This document shows positions 1 to 8,352 of a stretch of DNA of 64,000 nucleotides, one piece after another (the stretch's first letter is position 1; every line of letters starts with the position of its first letter). The stretch spans positions 1 through 64,000 of the forward strand of contig NZ_DAMBQF010000002.1 of assembly GCF_032062245.1 (NCBI RefSeq), in the 5' to 3' direction. The notes under the pieces were generated by a model. The model had not been told where the DNA came from. It searched no databases and saw only the letters and a list, made by a program, of their open reading frames with translations. The translations under genes were made by a program, and so were the position numbers. The DNA comes from Soonwooa sp032062245 (GTDB taxonomy: Bacteria > Bacteroidota > Bacteroidia > Flavobacteriales > Weeksellaceae).

Positions 1-55
1 GAATTATGAATTATGAATTATGAATTATGAATTATGAATTATGAATTATGAATTA
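1..55. repeat. 7-bp tandem repeat (GAATTAT)
   Basis: Seven full copies of GAATTAT plus a partial eighth run from the first base of the window, so the array may begin before it. The same class of AT-rich 7-bp unit recurs as GAATTAG near 53.4 kb. The period is not a multiple of three and no gene overlaps it. Confidence 0.95.
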
Positions 56-64
56 GTTATGATT

Positions 65-128
65 AAGAGACAAGAGACAAGAGACAAGAGACAAAAACCA
101 AAAACCGACAACCATCAACTAACAACCA
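65..128. repeat. AAGAGAC tandem repeat plus CA-rich tail
   Basis: Four copies of AAGAGAC (65-92) are followed by a CA-rich stretch with several CAAC/AACC words. A similar CA-rich stretch follows the tandem repeat at 41.0-41.17 kb, so tandem array plus CA-rich tail appears to be a composite intergenic element. Confidence 0.8.
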
Positions 129-131
129 AAA

Positions 132-746
132 CTAATAATTTCTCACCGTCACATGGTAACAACTCTGTTGCTTTTCTTTAATAAAATAAATTCTGCCAAG
201 GCTTTCGTAGTGTTTTAAAACCTTTAAAAGTGCAGCATCCAATTTGGTGTTATGTTCTAGTTTTCCATTAAATCTTACATAAGAAATGTCAAACGAATTG
301 CCATAATTGTGAGAGCTAATGCCTAAAGAAGCATTTTTATTCACTTTGCGAAGTTTGCATTGATCTTCCAAAGTTCGCGTTATTGAAGTTACTGTAATTG
401 TTGCGCCTTTGTTGTCTTTGTTAAATTTAGAACCGATTTTCTCTAAAGTCGTTTTCGCTTTCGAAACAAGATAAGGTCGGCTGTAGTCCAATTTCTGAAC
501 TTTATAACCTTTCGCCGTCAGTTTAACTTTCGGCATTTTTCCTTTGTTATTGTACTTTGTAACATCTTTGGAGTCTTTTAAAAGTTTGATGTTAAATTTT
601 TTGGAAGCGTCAAGATGCGGTTGGTACAAAGGTGTTGCTTCAACTTCGAGAACTTTTTTCAAGTCGTAGCAATCTAAAGATTTGTTTTTTTGACTGAAGT
701 AAAAATTGATATTTAAAAGTAAAAAAGCGAAAATATATCCTTTCAT
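132..746 (-). CDS. secreted DUF5715/M15-like peptidase family protein
   Basis: 204 residues from the preferred ATG at 746; an upstream in-frame ATG at 794 would put 16 polar residues before the signal peptide and is less likely. The N-terminus (MKGYIFAFLLLNINFYFS) is a signal sequence. Residues about 144-153 carry SHNYGNSFD, the SxHxxGxxxD pattern of LAS/M15 peptidases, and a later histidine (about residue 198, in CYHVTV) could be the third zinc ligand. I recognise the DUF5715 family; by analogy it may act on cell-wall peptides in the periplasm, but no substrate can be read from sequence. It stands alone, divergent from the next gene. Confidence 0.75.
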   Translation of the reverse strand: MKGYIFAFLLLNINFYFSQKNKSLDCYDLKKVLEVEATPLYQPHLDASKKFNIKLLKDSKDVTKYNNKGKMPKVKLTAKGYKVQKLDYSRPYLVSKAKTTLEKIGSKFNKDNKGATITVTSITRTLEDQCKLRKVNKNASLGISSHNYGNSFDISYVRFNGKLEHNTKLDAALLKVLKHYESLGRIYFIKEKQQSCYHVTVRNY

Positions 747-917
747 TTTATTGAATTGATTCGGCAAAGATAGGTCTTTATTAAAAAAAGACATGCATAT
801 AGCTTTATTTTAAACTTTTAGAAATGTTTATTATTTCATTATTAAAACAGAAATTTTAACAAATGATAAAATCGGCTTTTCCTTAACCAAGATTTAGCCA
901 ATACGTTTCAATATTCC

Positions 918-925
918 TATCTTTG
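918..925 (+). promoter_or_regulatory. -7 promoter element, TATCTTTG
   Basis: Exact match to the Bacteroidota TAnnTTTG element, ending 18 bases before the ATG at 944. An upstream TTG start (923) falls inside this element, which argues for the ATG. Confidence 0.7.
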
Positions 926-943
926 CAAAAACAAATTTCAAAA

Positions 944-1921
944 ATGAGCAATAGACCAATTTCAGAATTTCTTGAAAAGTACTATTTACACTTTAACGCA
1001 GCTGCGCTTGTAGACGCGTCTAAAGGTTATGTTGCCCACCTAAAAGATGGCGGGAAAATGATGATTACTCTTGCTGGTGCAATGTCAACGGCAGAAATGG
1101 GTAAAATTCTTGCGGAAATGATTCGTCAAGGGAAAGTGGATATTATTTCTTGTACAGGTGCCAACTTGGAGGAAGATGTAATGAATCTTGTTGCCCATTC
1201 TCACTATAAAAGAGTTCCTAACTACCGTGATCTTACGCCGGAGCAAGAAAGAGAACTTTTAGATCAGCACTTTAACCGTGTTACCGATACATGTATTCCA
1301 GAAGAAGAAGCTTTCAGAAGATTGCAAACGCATTTGGAAGATGTTTGGCATGCAGCTGAAGAAAAAGGCGAAAGATATTTCCCACATGAGTTCTTATATC
1401 AAGTGGTAAATTCTGGAGTTTTAGAACAATATTACGAAATCGATCCTAAAGATTCTTGGATCGTAGCGGCAGCGGAGAAAAACTTACCAATCGTTTGTCC
1501 AGGATGGGAAGATTCTACAACAGGAAACATCTTCACTTCAAACGTTATCAAAGGAAATCTTAATGTTCACACTGTAAAATCAGGTATCGAATATATGATT
1601 TACTTAACGGAGTGGTATCGTGCAAATTCAGGTGGAAAAGGCGTTGGATTCTTCCAAATTGGTGGAGGTATCGCTGGAGATTTCCCAATTTGTGTAGTTC
1701 CAATGATGTATCAAGATTTGGAGTGGGAAGACGTACCTTTCTGGTCGTATTTCTGCCAGATTTCAGATTCTACAACGTCTTACGGATCTTATTCAGGAGC
1801 AGTTCCGAACGAGAAAATCACTTGGGGGAAATTGGATGTCGATACCCCAAAATACATCGTGGAATCAGACGCTACAATCTGTGCACCATTGATGTTTACC
1901 TACATTTTGGAGAATTCTTAA
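944..1921 (+). CDS. deoxyhypusine synthase-like protein
   Basis: 325 residues, starting MSNRPISEF just after a promoter. The whole length resembles the deoxyhypusine synthase family, which binds NAD and spermidine. The C-terminal ITWGKLDVD region keeps the Trp and the Lys that in the eukaryotic enzyme forms the covalent aminobutyl intermediate; an NAD-site-like glycine-rich stretch (FFQIGGGIAGDFP) is also present. Bacteria lack the eIF5A target, so the bacterial relatives are thought to make polyamines such as homospermidine or to have another acceptor; which applies here is not decidable. Single-gene transcript with its own promoter and terminator. Confidence 0.85.
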   Translation: MSNRPISEFLEKYYLHFNAAALVDASKGYVAHLKDGGKMMITLAGAMSTAEMGKILAEMIRQGKVDIISCTGANLEEDVMNLVAHSHYKRVPNYRDLTPEQERELLDQHFNRVTDTCIPEEEAFRRLQTHLEDVWHAAEEKGERYFPHEFLYQVVNSGVLEQYYEIDPKDSWIVAAAEKNLPIVCPGWEDSTTGNIFTSNVIKGNLNVHTVKSGIEYMIYLTEWYRANSGGKGVGFFQIGGGIAGDFPICVVPMMYQDLEWEDVPFWSYFCQISDSTTSYGSYSGAVPNEKITWGKLDVDTPKYIVESDATICAPLMFTYILENS

Positions 1922-1950
1922 TGGAATTTTTAAGATTTAAAATAAAACAA

Positions 1951-1978
1951 AAACCTCTAGAATTTCTGGAGGTTTTTT
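1951..1978 (+). terminator. intrinsic terminator after the deoxyhypusine synthase-like gene
   Basis: AAACCTCTAGAA pairs with TTCTGGAGGTTT (one G-T wobble), followed by a T run. It lies between two converging genes and may serve both. Confidence 0.8.
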
Positions 1979-1995
1979 AGTTTTTACTAATATTA

Positions 1996-2301
1996 TTAAA
2001 GCATGACAACGCCTTCAATTTCTGCAACTTTTTTGTAAATGTCGATAACTTGGTCAGCATCTAGCACAAAACATTGTATTGTACATGCTGTGTATTTACC
2101 ATTTTTACTATCTCTACTGGTGAAAGTGTGTTGAAGTCCGTCGAATACTTTCATGATTTCTGTAATCTTTCCAGAGTCGCTTGGTACGATAAATTTATAC
2201 AAATATTCTTCTGGAAAATTGTGATGTTCGGTCAATTTTTCATGAAGAGATTTATAAAATTCTTCTGGATTTTTATGATCACCATTAATAAGTTCTGCCA
2301 T
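1996..2301 (-). CDS. DUF493 (YbeD-like) family protein
   Basis: 101 residues, the size typical of the DUF493/YbeD family, small alpha-beta proteins with an ACT-like fold. The region from YLYKFIVPSDSG through the ending EIEGVVML fits the family. A regulatory role has been suggested for the E. coli member, but nothing here identifies a partner. A terminator separates it from the ferritin gene upstream, so it likely has its own transcript. Confidence 0.8.
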   Translation of the reverse strand: MAELINGDHKNPEEFYKSLHEKLTEHHNFPEEYLYKFIVPSDSGKITEIMKVFDGLQHTFTSRDSKNGKYTACTIQCFVLDADQVIDIYKKVAEIEGVVML

Positions 2302-2312
2302 AATTTTAGGTT

Positions 2313-2344
2313 TAAAAAAAAGTTTCCGAAACAGTTCGGAAACT
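2313..2344 (-). terminator. intrinsic terminator after ferritin
   Basis: On the minus strand AGTTTCCGAA and TTCGGAAACT form a 10-bp stem followed by eight T. It ends the ferritin transcript before the DUF493 gene. Confidence 0.8.
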
Positions 2345-2374
2345 CAAAGGTAATGATATTTTATTTTTATTCCG

Positions 2375-2926
2375 TTATGGATTGTCAGCCGTTGCTTCTT
2401 GCGGAAGTGGTTCGTCATCCGGCGTTTGTGCCAAGGTTTTATCCAAATTGAAAAGTGACTCGTCGGTTGCTTTATCTCCACCAGCGATTTTTAATTTGTC
2501 GATAAGTCCAAGTGCTAATTTTTCTTCTTCAATTTGTTCTTTTACAAACCATTGCATAAAATTCCAAGTAGCCCAATCTTTTTCTTCAAAGGCTAAATCT
2601 ACCAATTTGTAGATTGCATATGTGTTATCTACTTCGCTTTCAAAGACTTTATTAAAACAATCAGTAAGTGTTTTTGGATTAGCAGGTGGCGCTGCAATGG
2701 CTTCAACTTCAGGTTCTCCACCACGATCCAAAATATACCTCATAAATTTTATCATATGATTGCGTTCTTCTTGCGAATGTCGGTATAAGAAATTCGCAAT
2801 TCCAGCATAACCTTCGGTATCAGCCCAAACCCCAAGTGACAAAAATATCTGCGACGCATGCGCTTCTTTTGTCATCTGTTTTATAAGAGCTTCTTGCATT
2901 TTTTTTGATAATCTGTTAGTATTCAT
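2375..2926 (-). CDS. ftnA: ferritin (non-haem iron storage)
   Basis: 183 residues with the four-helix ferritin pattern: MTKEAHASQIFLSLG (helix A, ferroxidase Glu), HSQEERNHMIKF (helix B, Glu-Glu-Arg-x-His), ESEVDNTYAIYKL (helix C) and WFVKEQIEEEKL (helix D). The last 30 residues are an acidic, proline-rich tail beyond the usual ferritin core. It oxidises Fe(II) and stores it as a mineral in the cytoplasmic cage. It starts 22 bases after the DUF4197 gene and may be cotranscribed with it. Dps lies 2 kb away on the other strand. Confidence 0.93.
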   Translation of the reverse strand: MNTNRLSKKMQEALIKQMTKEAHASQIFLSLGVWADTEGYAGIANFLYRHSQEERNHMIKFMRYILDRGGEPEVEAIAAPPANPKTLTDCFNKVFESEVDNTYAIYKLVDLAFEEKDWATWNFMQWFVKEQIEEEKLALGLIDKLKIAGGDKATDESLFNLDKTLAQTPDDEPLPQEATADNP

Positions 2927-2948
2927 AATGAATGTGTTTGGTTAATAT

Positions 2949-3623
2949 TTATTTTTTCAATGCATTGGTTAAGACATCTGTGTTTTGTTTTTCATAATTT
3001 GTAATAAGAGCAAACATGCCATTTACAAGCTGCTGAGAAGCCAAACTACTCAACATACTTGCGCTAGTGCTGTTATTGTTTTGACCTAATAAACTTCCCA
3101 AGATATTGTTGCCTTTTAATGCTGTATTAATTGTTTTTACGATTCCAAATTCGTTTAGTTTTTTATCAACTTCTGGCGCCAAAGCAGCAACCAATTGAGA
3201 TTCTGTTTTTTCGCGAAGAATTTGCGATGCAATACCAGATCCTCCTTGGGCAATTCTAGCGGCATCATCAGTCGTTAAGCTGTTAACACCATTTATTAAA
3301 ATGGGTTCTGCAAATTTTGATGTAAAAGCTGCTGCTTCTGCGATGTATTCTTTTTCTTTGTTAACTAAATTCGAAAGTCCAAGACTTGTTAAAGTTGAAT
3401 TGATACTTCGCAGTTGTGATGGCATCGCTTGGTCAATTAAACTATTCGACATAAAAGCTTCTTTGTTTTGAAATGTCGAAACGCCACTTGTAATACCGCC
3501 AATCAATATTTTTTTAATAATTGAAAGTCCAATACTAGAGGTTGCTAAAGCGACACAAGAGTGGGATACTCCCGCTACTCCCACTATTGCTATTGTTGCT
3601 GTGATTATAAATCTTGGTCTCAT
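2949..3623 (-). CDS. DUF4197 family exported protein
   Basis: 224 residues with an N-terminal hydrophobic segment (residues about 5-27) that looks like a signal peptide or membrane anchor. The body matches DUF4197: a helical domain containing SLIDQAMPSQLRSINSTL, a TTDDAARIAQGG stretch, and a C-terminal LVNGMFALITNYEKQN segment. Function of the family is unknown; the sequence suggests an exported, mainly helical protein. It is upstream of ferritin on the same strand with a 22-base gap. Confidence 0.8.
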   Translation of the reverse strand: MRPRFIITATIAIVGVAGVSHSCVALATSSIGLSIIKKILIGGITSGVSTFQNKEAFMSNSLIDQAMPSQLRSINSTLTSLGLSNLVNKEKEYIAEAAAFTSKFAEPILINGVNSLTTDDAARIAQGGSGIASQILREKTESQLVAALAPEVDKKLNEFGIVKTINTALKGNNILGSLLGQNNNSTSASMLSSLASQQLVNGMFALITNYEKQNTDVLTNALKK

Positions 3624-3724
3624 GTTCTATTTTAAATTTAGTTTTTTTTTAGGTTTCAAAAATTAAGCCATCTGTTTTTTTTACAATTGGTTTGCTAGCT
3701 TTTTTATAACTTTAAAAATAAAAT

Positions 3725-4567
3725 ATGTCCATCGAAATTAACAGAAATATTGTCCTTACTAATCCTGAAACTAAATCATTTTTAGCCGACGCTTATTATA
3801 AAAAAAGTGAAGATAAATTACCGTTGGTTATTTTAGTGCATGGTTATAAAGGTTTTAAAGATTGGGGTGCTTGGCATTATCTTGCTGAAGCATTTGCTGA
3901 GGCAGGTTTTTATTTTGTGAAATTTAATTTTTCGCACAACGGGACGACTTTGGATGACACTTCTAATTTTGCAGATTTGGAGGCTTTTGGTCATAATAAC
4001 TATTCTAAAGAGATGAGCGATTTGACATTCGTAATCGATTATTTTTCTAAACTACCAGAGGTTGATGCTTCCAAAATTGCTTTAATCGGTCATAGTCGTG
4101 GCAATGGGAACGTCGTTATACAAGCTTCCGAAGACCATCGTATTAAAGCTTTGGTGGATTTTGCAGGAATTTCGGATTATGCATCGCGTTTTCCTCCAAA
4201 AGAAATGTTGCCCGAAATTAAAAAAGCTGGCGTTCTCTATATCGAGAATAAACGAACCAAACAGCAGATGCCTCATTATTTTCAGTTTTTTGAAGATTTT
4301 AAAGCTAATGAAGAACGATTTACAATCGAGAATGCTGTTACAAAATTATCGATTCCTTATTTAATAATTCATGGTTCAGCGGACGAAACGGTTAATCTGC
4401 GGGAGGCAGAATTGCTTCATCAATGGGCAAAGAACTCAGAATTATTGGTTATTGAAAACGGCGATCATGGTATTGGAAGTTTTGAACCTTGGTCCGAAAA
4501 ACAAATGCCAAAAGATTTAAAATTTGTTACTGAAAAAACTATAGAATTTTTAAAAGATAAATTATAG
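3725..4567 (+). CDS. alpha/beta hydrolase, dienelactone hydrolase or peptidase-like
   Basis: 280 residues, full alpha/beta-hydrolase fold: oxyanion segment LVILVHGYKGFKDWG, nucleophile elbow GHSRGN (Ser about residue 124), acid in HGSADETV and His in NGDHGIG. No signal peptide, so cytoplasmic. The fold supports an esterase, thioesterase or peptidase role; the substrate cannot be told. Own transcript. Confidence 0.85.
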   Translation: MSIEINRNIVLTNPETKSFLADAYYKKSEDKLPLVILVHGYKGFKDWGAWHYLAEAFAEAGFYFVKFNFSHNGTTLDDTSNFADLEAFGHNNYSKEMSDLTFVIDYFSKLPEVDASKIALIGHSRGNGNVVIQASEDHRIKALVDFAGISDYASRFPPKEMLPEIKKAGVLYIENKRTKQQMPHYFQFFEDFKANEERFTIENAVTKLSIPYLIIHGSADETVNLREAELLHQWAKNSELLVIENGDHGIGSFEPWSEKQMPKDLKFVTEKTIEFLKDKL

Positions 4568-4670
4568 ATATTTCATATGTCTATCGAAAATACAATTGTT
4601 GATAGATTTTATCTTTTTATTATTTTCCCTTTTTGAATTAAGAAAAGTCTTATTGGTAAGCTATTTGCTT

Positions 4671-4678
4671 TATTTTTG
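4671..4678 (+). promoter_or_regulatory. -7 promoter element for dps, TATTTTTG
   Basis: TAnnTTTG match 36 bases before the dps start codon. The -33 element is not clear. Confidence 0.5.
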
Positions 4679-4714
4679 TCATATAAAATTGAATTAATTT
4701 AAAAATAAAATAGT

Positions 4715-5182
4715 ATGAAAATTTCAATCGGATTAGATGCAAAACAAATTGAGGATAATGTAAAAGCGCTTTCTGTACTTTTAGCAGATGAACATATTCT
4801 TTATACGAAAACCCGAAATGCACATTGGAATGTTGAAGGAGCAGATTTTCACGCAATGCATGTCTTTTTTGAAAGTCAATATGACGAGCTCGAAGAGATT
4901 ATTGATGAGGTTGCAGAACGTATTCGTCAGTTAGGACAAGTGGCACCAGGAAGCTTAAAAGACTTTGTACAGTTAACAAGGTTGACAGAGAAAAAACTTA
5001 GTAAAAATGACAGTCAGTCGTTCATCAAAGCTTTGTTAGAAGATCAAGAATCTGTGATATCTTACATTCGTGAAGTTGTTTCAAAAATGGATGACTCTAA
5101 AGATTTCGGTACAGAAGATTTCTTGGTTGGTCTTTTAGAAAAACACGAAAAAATGGCTTGGATGCTAAGAGCGCATTTATAA
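4715..5182 (+). CDS. dps: Dps-family DNA-binding ferritin-like protein
   Basis: 155 residues, normal for the family. The dinuclear site is preserved: His37 in NAHWNVEG, His49 twelve residues on, then Asp64 and Glu68 in IIDEVAER. Dps dodecamers oxidise Fe(II) using hydrogen peroxide and protect DNA in stress and stationary phase. The N-terminal tail is short and not strongly basic, so DNA binding is not certain. Monocistronic, with its own promoter and a shared terminator. Confidence 0.93.
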   Translation: MKISIGLDAKQIEDNVKALSVLLADEHILYTKTRNAHWNVEGADFHAMHVFFESQYDELEEIIDEVAERIRQLGQVAPGSLKDFVQLTRLTEKKLSKNDSQSFIKALLEDQESVISYIREVVSKMDDSKDFGTEDFLVGLLEKHEKMAWMLRAHL

Positions 5183-5201
5183 AAGTAATTTGATGTAAAC
5201 A

Positions 5202-5235
5202 AAAAATGTCACCCAGATTTGAGTGACATTTTTTA
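5202..5235 (+). terminator. bidirectional terminator between dps and the M28 peptidase gene
   Basis: AAAAATGTCAC and GTGACATTTTT form a perfect stem with an A run before and a T run after, between converging genes. Confidence 0.85.
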
Positions 5236-6153
5236 TTTTTCAAGCTTCTCGTTATACTTTGGATTAAAATCTTTTTGTAAAGTTTTATCTAAAGTTTTTG
5301 CAAAGCTGTTAACCAAATCTGTTAAGTTTTTAAAATCGATAACAGAAATATCATCATTTACTTTATGATAATGATTTTGATGGTTCATATCCACGGTTGA
5401 AAAAGAATGCGCAATAACGTCTTTCTTAACAAAACCTACATTGTCAGAGCGATAGAATAAACCTTGGTCAAGATAAGGATCACCAACAATTTTGAAATCG
5501 CCAACTGCATTTTGATTCAGAATGTCTTTTAAATCCGAAACATTATCACCTGTCATGAACATTTTGTTAGCTCCAAATTCTGATTTTGTACCAATCATTT
5601 CGAAGTTGAAAAGCGCTTTGATATTCGGAAGATATTTTTTGAATTCTGCATTATTCGATAAATTGTCAGAACCTACCAACCCTATTTCTTCGGCATTAAA
5701 ACCTAAAAACATATAACTGTAATCGTCTTTTCGATCTTTGTAGTAGTCGGAAAGTGCAATAACGGCAGAGGTTCCGCTGGCGTTATCATCCGCGCCATTG
5801 TAGATTTTGTCCTCGCCAGTTGTACGTTCGCCAATGTGGTCAAAATGTGCTCCGAAAGCTATAATTTTATCGGTTTTTCCTTTTTTAATCGCACAAACAT
5901 TAAAGTACATTTCATCATTATAATGAAACGGAACCAAATAAGATTTGCCGTAACAATAGTCTAACTTGTTCTTTTTAAATTGTTCCGCAATATATTCCGC
6001 AGCTTTTTCATTTTCGGGTGTTCCAACTTTTCTGCCTTTCATATTGTCGGCTGCCAGGGTTGTTACGATGTCTTTGATTCTGCTTTCAGAAATCGTTTGC
6101 GCGAATACTAAACTTGTAGAACAAGCTAAAATTAAAGTCGATATTTTTTTCAT
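5233..6153 (-). CDS. secreted M28-family zinc aminopeptidase
   Basis: 306 residues with a signal peptide (MKKISTLILACSTSLVFAQ). Zinc ligands and catalytic residues of M28 peptidases are in order: AHFDHIG (His, Asp), GADDNASG (bridging Asp), FNAEEIGL (catalytic Glu and ligand Glu), NFEMIG and HYHKVNDD (last His). It probably releases N-terminal residues from peptides in the periplasm or outside. The start codon abuts the stop of the upstream flavin reductase gene with no gap, so the two are probably cotranscribed. Confidence 0.9.
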   Translation of the reverse strand: MKKISTLILACSTSLVFAQTISESRIKDIVTTLAADNMKGRKVGTPENEKAAEYIAEQFKKNKLDYCYGKSYLVPFHYNDEMYFNVCAIKKGKTDKIIAFGAHFDHIGERTTGEDKIYNGADDNASGTSAVIALSDYYKDRKDDYSYMFLGFNAEEIGLVGSDNLSNNAEFKKYLPNIKALFNFEMIGTKSEFGANKMFMTGDNVSDLKDILNQNAVGDFKIVGDPYLDQGLFYRSDNVGFVKKDVIAHSFSTVDMNHQNHYHKVNDDISVIDFKNLTDLVNSFAKTLDKTLQKDFNPKYNEKLEK

Positions 6154-6978
6154 TTAATCAAGTTTTAAAATTTCCCAAGCTTCTGCAATTTTATTTTGAT
6201 GCAATTGCTCTTGTGCAAGGATGTGTACAGCTTCTTCACCGGAAAATTTAGTTCCAGAAAGTTCTTCAACATTGGCTAACATCCCAAGATTGTTACCTGT
6301 GAAAACTGTACTAGATTTAATAACTTCTGGCAATTGATCATATCCAATACCTTTTGTTACTAAAGGTTTTGGAACTTCAAAAAGACTATCGGCATTACTT
6401 CTCGAATAATAATTAGCGCCAAGTCTCGCCACCAAATCGAGTTTGTTTTGATCTAGATTGCCATCATCTCCAAAGTATTGTTCTTGAATATGAATCTTTA
6501 CAATCTTACAAATAATCAAATTTCCTGATCCGCCAACTTCGCCTAAAGATTTAATTTCTAAAACTTTGCATTCAAAATTAACAGGTGATTCTGCAATTAA
6601 TGGTGGTTTTACCAATTCCGCAGGCTTCATGGTCAGACCAGATTTCACGAATTCGTTAACGCCGTCTTCATATTCTGTGCTCGCCAAAGAAACTTGTTGT
6701 ACCATATCGTAATTAACATTACCAATAACGACTTCAGGAACTTCTAACAAGTTATGAAGCGTATGTTTGGTCGTATTGTCACGAACGCGACGACTCGGCG
6801 AAAAAATAAGAATCGGCGGCTTGGTACTAAACATATTAAAAAAGCTAAAAGGAGAAAGATTGATTTCTCCTTTTGCGTTAATTGTACTGGCTAAAGCAAT
6901 TGGTCGTGGCGCAATTGCCGACTGCATCACCAATTGTAACTGCGGACTTGTAAGATCCGATGGTGTTATTGTTTTCAT
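6154..6978 (-). CDS. flavin reductase-like FMN-binding protein
   Basis: 274 residues from the ATG at 6978; a longer frame from 7035 runs through a palindromic intergenic element and is rejected. The N-terminal half matches the flavin reductase/DIM6-NTAB domain (SAIAPRPIALASTINAKG, then NLSPFSFFNMFSTKPPILIF, the FMN-binding face). Such proteins reduce flavin or bind FMN for a partner oxygenase. It follows the tyrosine-degradation genes after a 108-base gap containing a large hairpin, so cotranscription is uncertain. Confidence 0.85.
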   Translation of the reverse strand: MKTITPSDLTSPQLQLVMQSAIAPRPIALASTINAKGEINLSPFSFFNMFSTKPPILIFSPSRRVRDNTTKHTLHNLLEVPEVVIGNVNYDMVQQVSLASTEYEDGVNEFVKSGLTMKPAELVKPPLIAESPVNFECKVLEIKSLGEVGGSGNLIICKIVKIHIQEQYFGDDGNLDQNKLDLVARLGANYYSRSNADSLFEVPKPLVTKGIGYDQLPEVIKSSTVFTGNNLGMLANVEELSGTKFSGEEAVHILAQEQLHQNKIAEAWEILKLD

Positions 6979-6986
6979 ATTTTTTG

Positions 6987-7068
6987 AACCACAAAAGGTT
7001 TTAAAACATTGTTTTTGAAATATTTTAAACCACAAAATAAGATTAAGATGTAAAGTGCTTTTGTGGTT
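6987..7068. repeat. inverted repeat AACCACAAAAG / CTTTTGTGGTT
   Basis: Perfect 11-bp arms at 6987-6997 and 7058-7068, with a third partial copy (ACCACAAAAT) between them. It lies between fahA and the flavin reductase gene and could act as a terminator or be a repeat-element remnant. A looser relative (CAAAAG ... CTTTTG) lies at about 53.98-54.02 kb. Confidence 0.75.
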
Positions 7069-7086
7069 TTAAAAATGATAAAAAAC

Positions 7087-8340
7087 TTAAATTTTTCTTG
7101 CTGGTAAAATTTTAGAAGTTACTTCTCCAAATCCTACACGAATACCATCTTTTTCTGACCAAGCTTTCATCGTAATCGTGTCATTATCCTCAACGAATTT
7201 TCTCTCCTCACCGTTTGACAATTTGATAGGATTTTGACCTCTCCAAGTTAATTCTAACATAGATCCATAAGATTTTGGATCTTCACCAGAAATAGTTCCA
7301 CTTGCGTAGATATCGCCAACTTCAACATTACAACCATTAACAGTGTGATGCGCTAATTGTTGGCACATATTCCAGTACATGAATTTGTAGTTGCTAGCAC
7401 TAATCAGGTTATCCTCGCCATTTTCTGGTTTTAGATAAACTTCTAAATTAATATCGTAGTTTTTGTCGCCTTCGAATTTTAGATAATCTAAAACTTCTGG
7501 ATCTTGCTTTGGAGATTCAGTTCTGAAAGGATTTAATGCTTCCATTGTAACAATCCAAGGCGAAATGTTTGACCCGAAATTCTTGCCTAAAAATGGACCT
7601 AACGGAATATATTCCCAAGACTGAATATCTCTAGCCGACCAATCGTTGAAAATCATCATTCCAAAGATCGCATCTTCTGTTTCTTCCATTGGAATATGCT
7701 CGCCAAGTTCTGTGTTTTTATTAACAACAAATCCCATTTCTAATTCGAAATCTAATTGTAGACTTGGACTAAAGAAAGGCTTTTCAGCAGTTGGTGGTTT
7801 TATTTGACCAACTGGACGTTGGATGTCAACACCAGAAACAACGATCGAAGAGGCGCGGCCATGATAGCCTACAGGAAGATGTTTCCAGTTGGGTAGTAAG
7901 GCATTGGCTGGATCGCGGAAAAGCATCCCAACATTGGTTGCATGTTGAATACTGCTGTAGAAATCCGTGTAATTCGGAACGTGTACAGGCATCATCATTT
8001 GTACTTTGTCCAAATCAAAGAAACAAACCTCTTTCGTTTTTTCATCGTTTGCTAAAGGAGAACCTTCTAGCAATAATTCTTGAATTTTTAAACGAACATC
8101 GTTGGTAATTGGTTTACCTAATTCTATAAATTCATTTAAGGTATAAGCTTCAAAAACGTTTTCGTCTAGACCTTTGATGTTTTCGAAATAGCCAAAATCG
8201 TGTAGACTTGCTAAATCGATAACGATATCACCAATTCTTGTCGCACAAGCGATATATTCTTTATTAAAAACCGCTACACCGAACGGAATATTATGGATAG
8301 AAAAGTCACTGTCATGACTGTAATCTACAAATGATTTCAT
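7087..8340 (-). CDS. fahA: fumarylacetoacetase
   Basis: 417 residues, the usual length. FahA cleaves fumarylacetoacetate to fumarate and acetoacetate, the last step of tyrosine degradation. Visible family signatures include YTDFYSSIQHATNVGMLFR, LDFELEMGFVV (metal ligands Glu), FNDWSARDIQSWEYIPLGPF and LGKNFGSNISPW. It follows a small unknown gene by 12 bases and hppD by about 0.5 kb on the same strand, forming a catabolic operon. Confidence 0.95.
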   Translation of the reverse strand: MKSFVDYSHDSDFSIHNIPFGVAVFNKEYIACATRIGDIVIDLASLHDFGYFENIKGLDENVFEAYTLNEFIELGKPITNDVRLKIQELLLEGSPLANDEKTKEVCFFDLDKVQMMMPVHVPNYTDFYSSIQHATNVGMLFRDPANALLPNWKHLPVGYHGRASSIVVSGVDIQRPVGQIKPPTAEKPFFSPSLQLDFELEMGFVVNKNTELGEHIPMEETEDAIFGMMIFNDWSARDIQSWEYIPLGPFLGKNFGSNISPWIVTMEALNPFRTESPKQDPEVLDYLKFEGDKNYDINLEVYLKPENGEDNLISASNYKFMYWNMCQQLAHHTVNGCNVEVGDIYASGTISGEDPKSYGSMLELTWRGQNPIKLSNGEERKFVEDNDTITMKAWSEKDGIRVGFGEVTSKILPARKI

Positions 8341-8352
8341 AATTGTTAATTT

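Noticed and set aside
1..128. CRISPR array
   Set aside because: Units are contiguous 7-bp repeats with no spacers and no cas genes.
1612..1980. 122-codon frame inside the deoxyhypusine synthase-like gene
   Set aside because: Shadow of a real gene in another frame, as for the many frames opposite pheS, fahA and the helicases.
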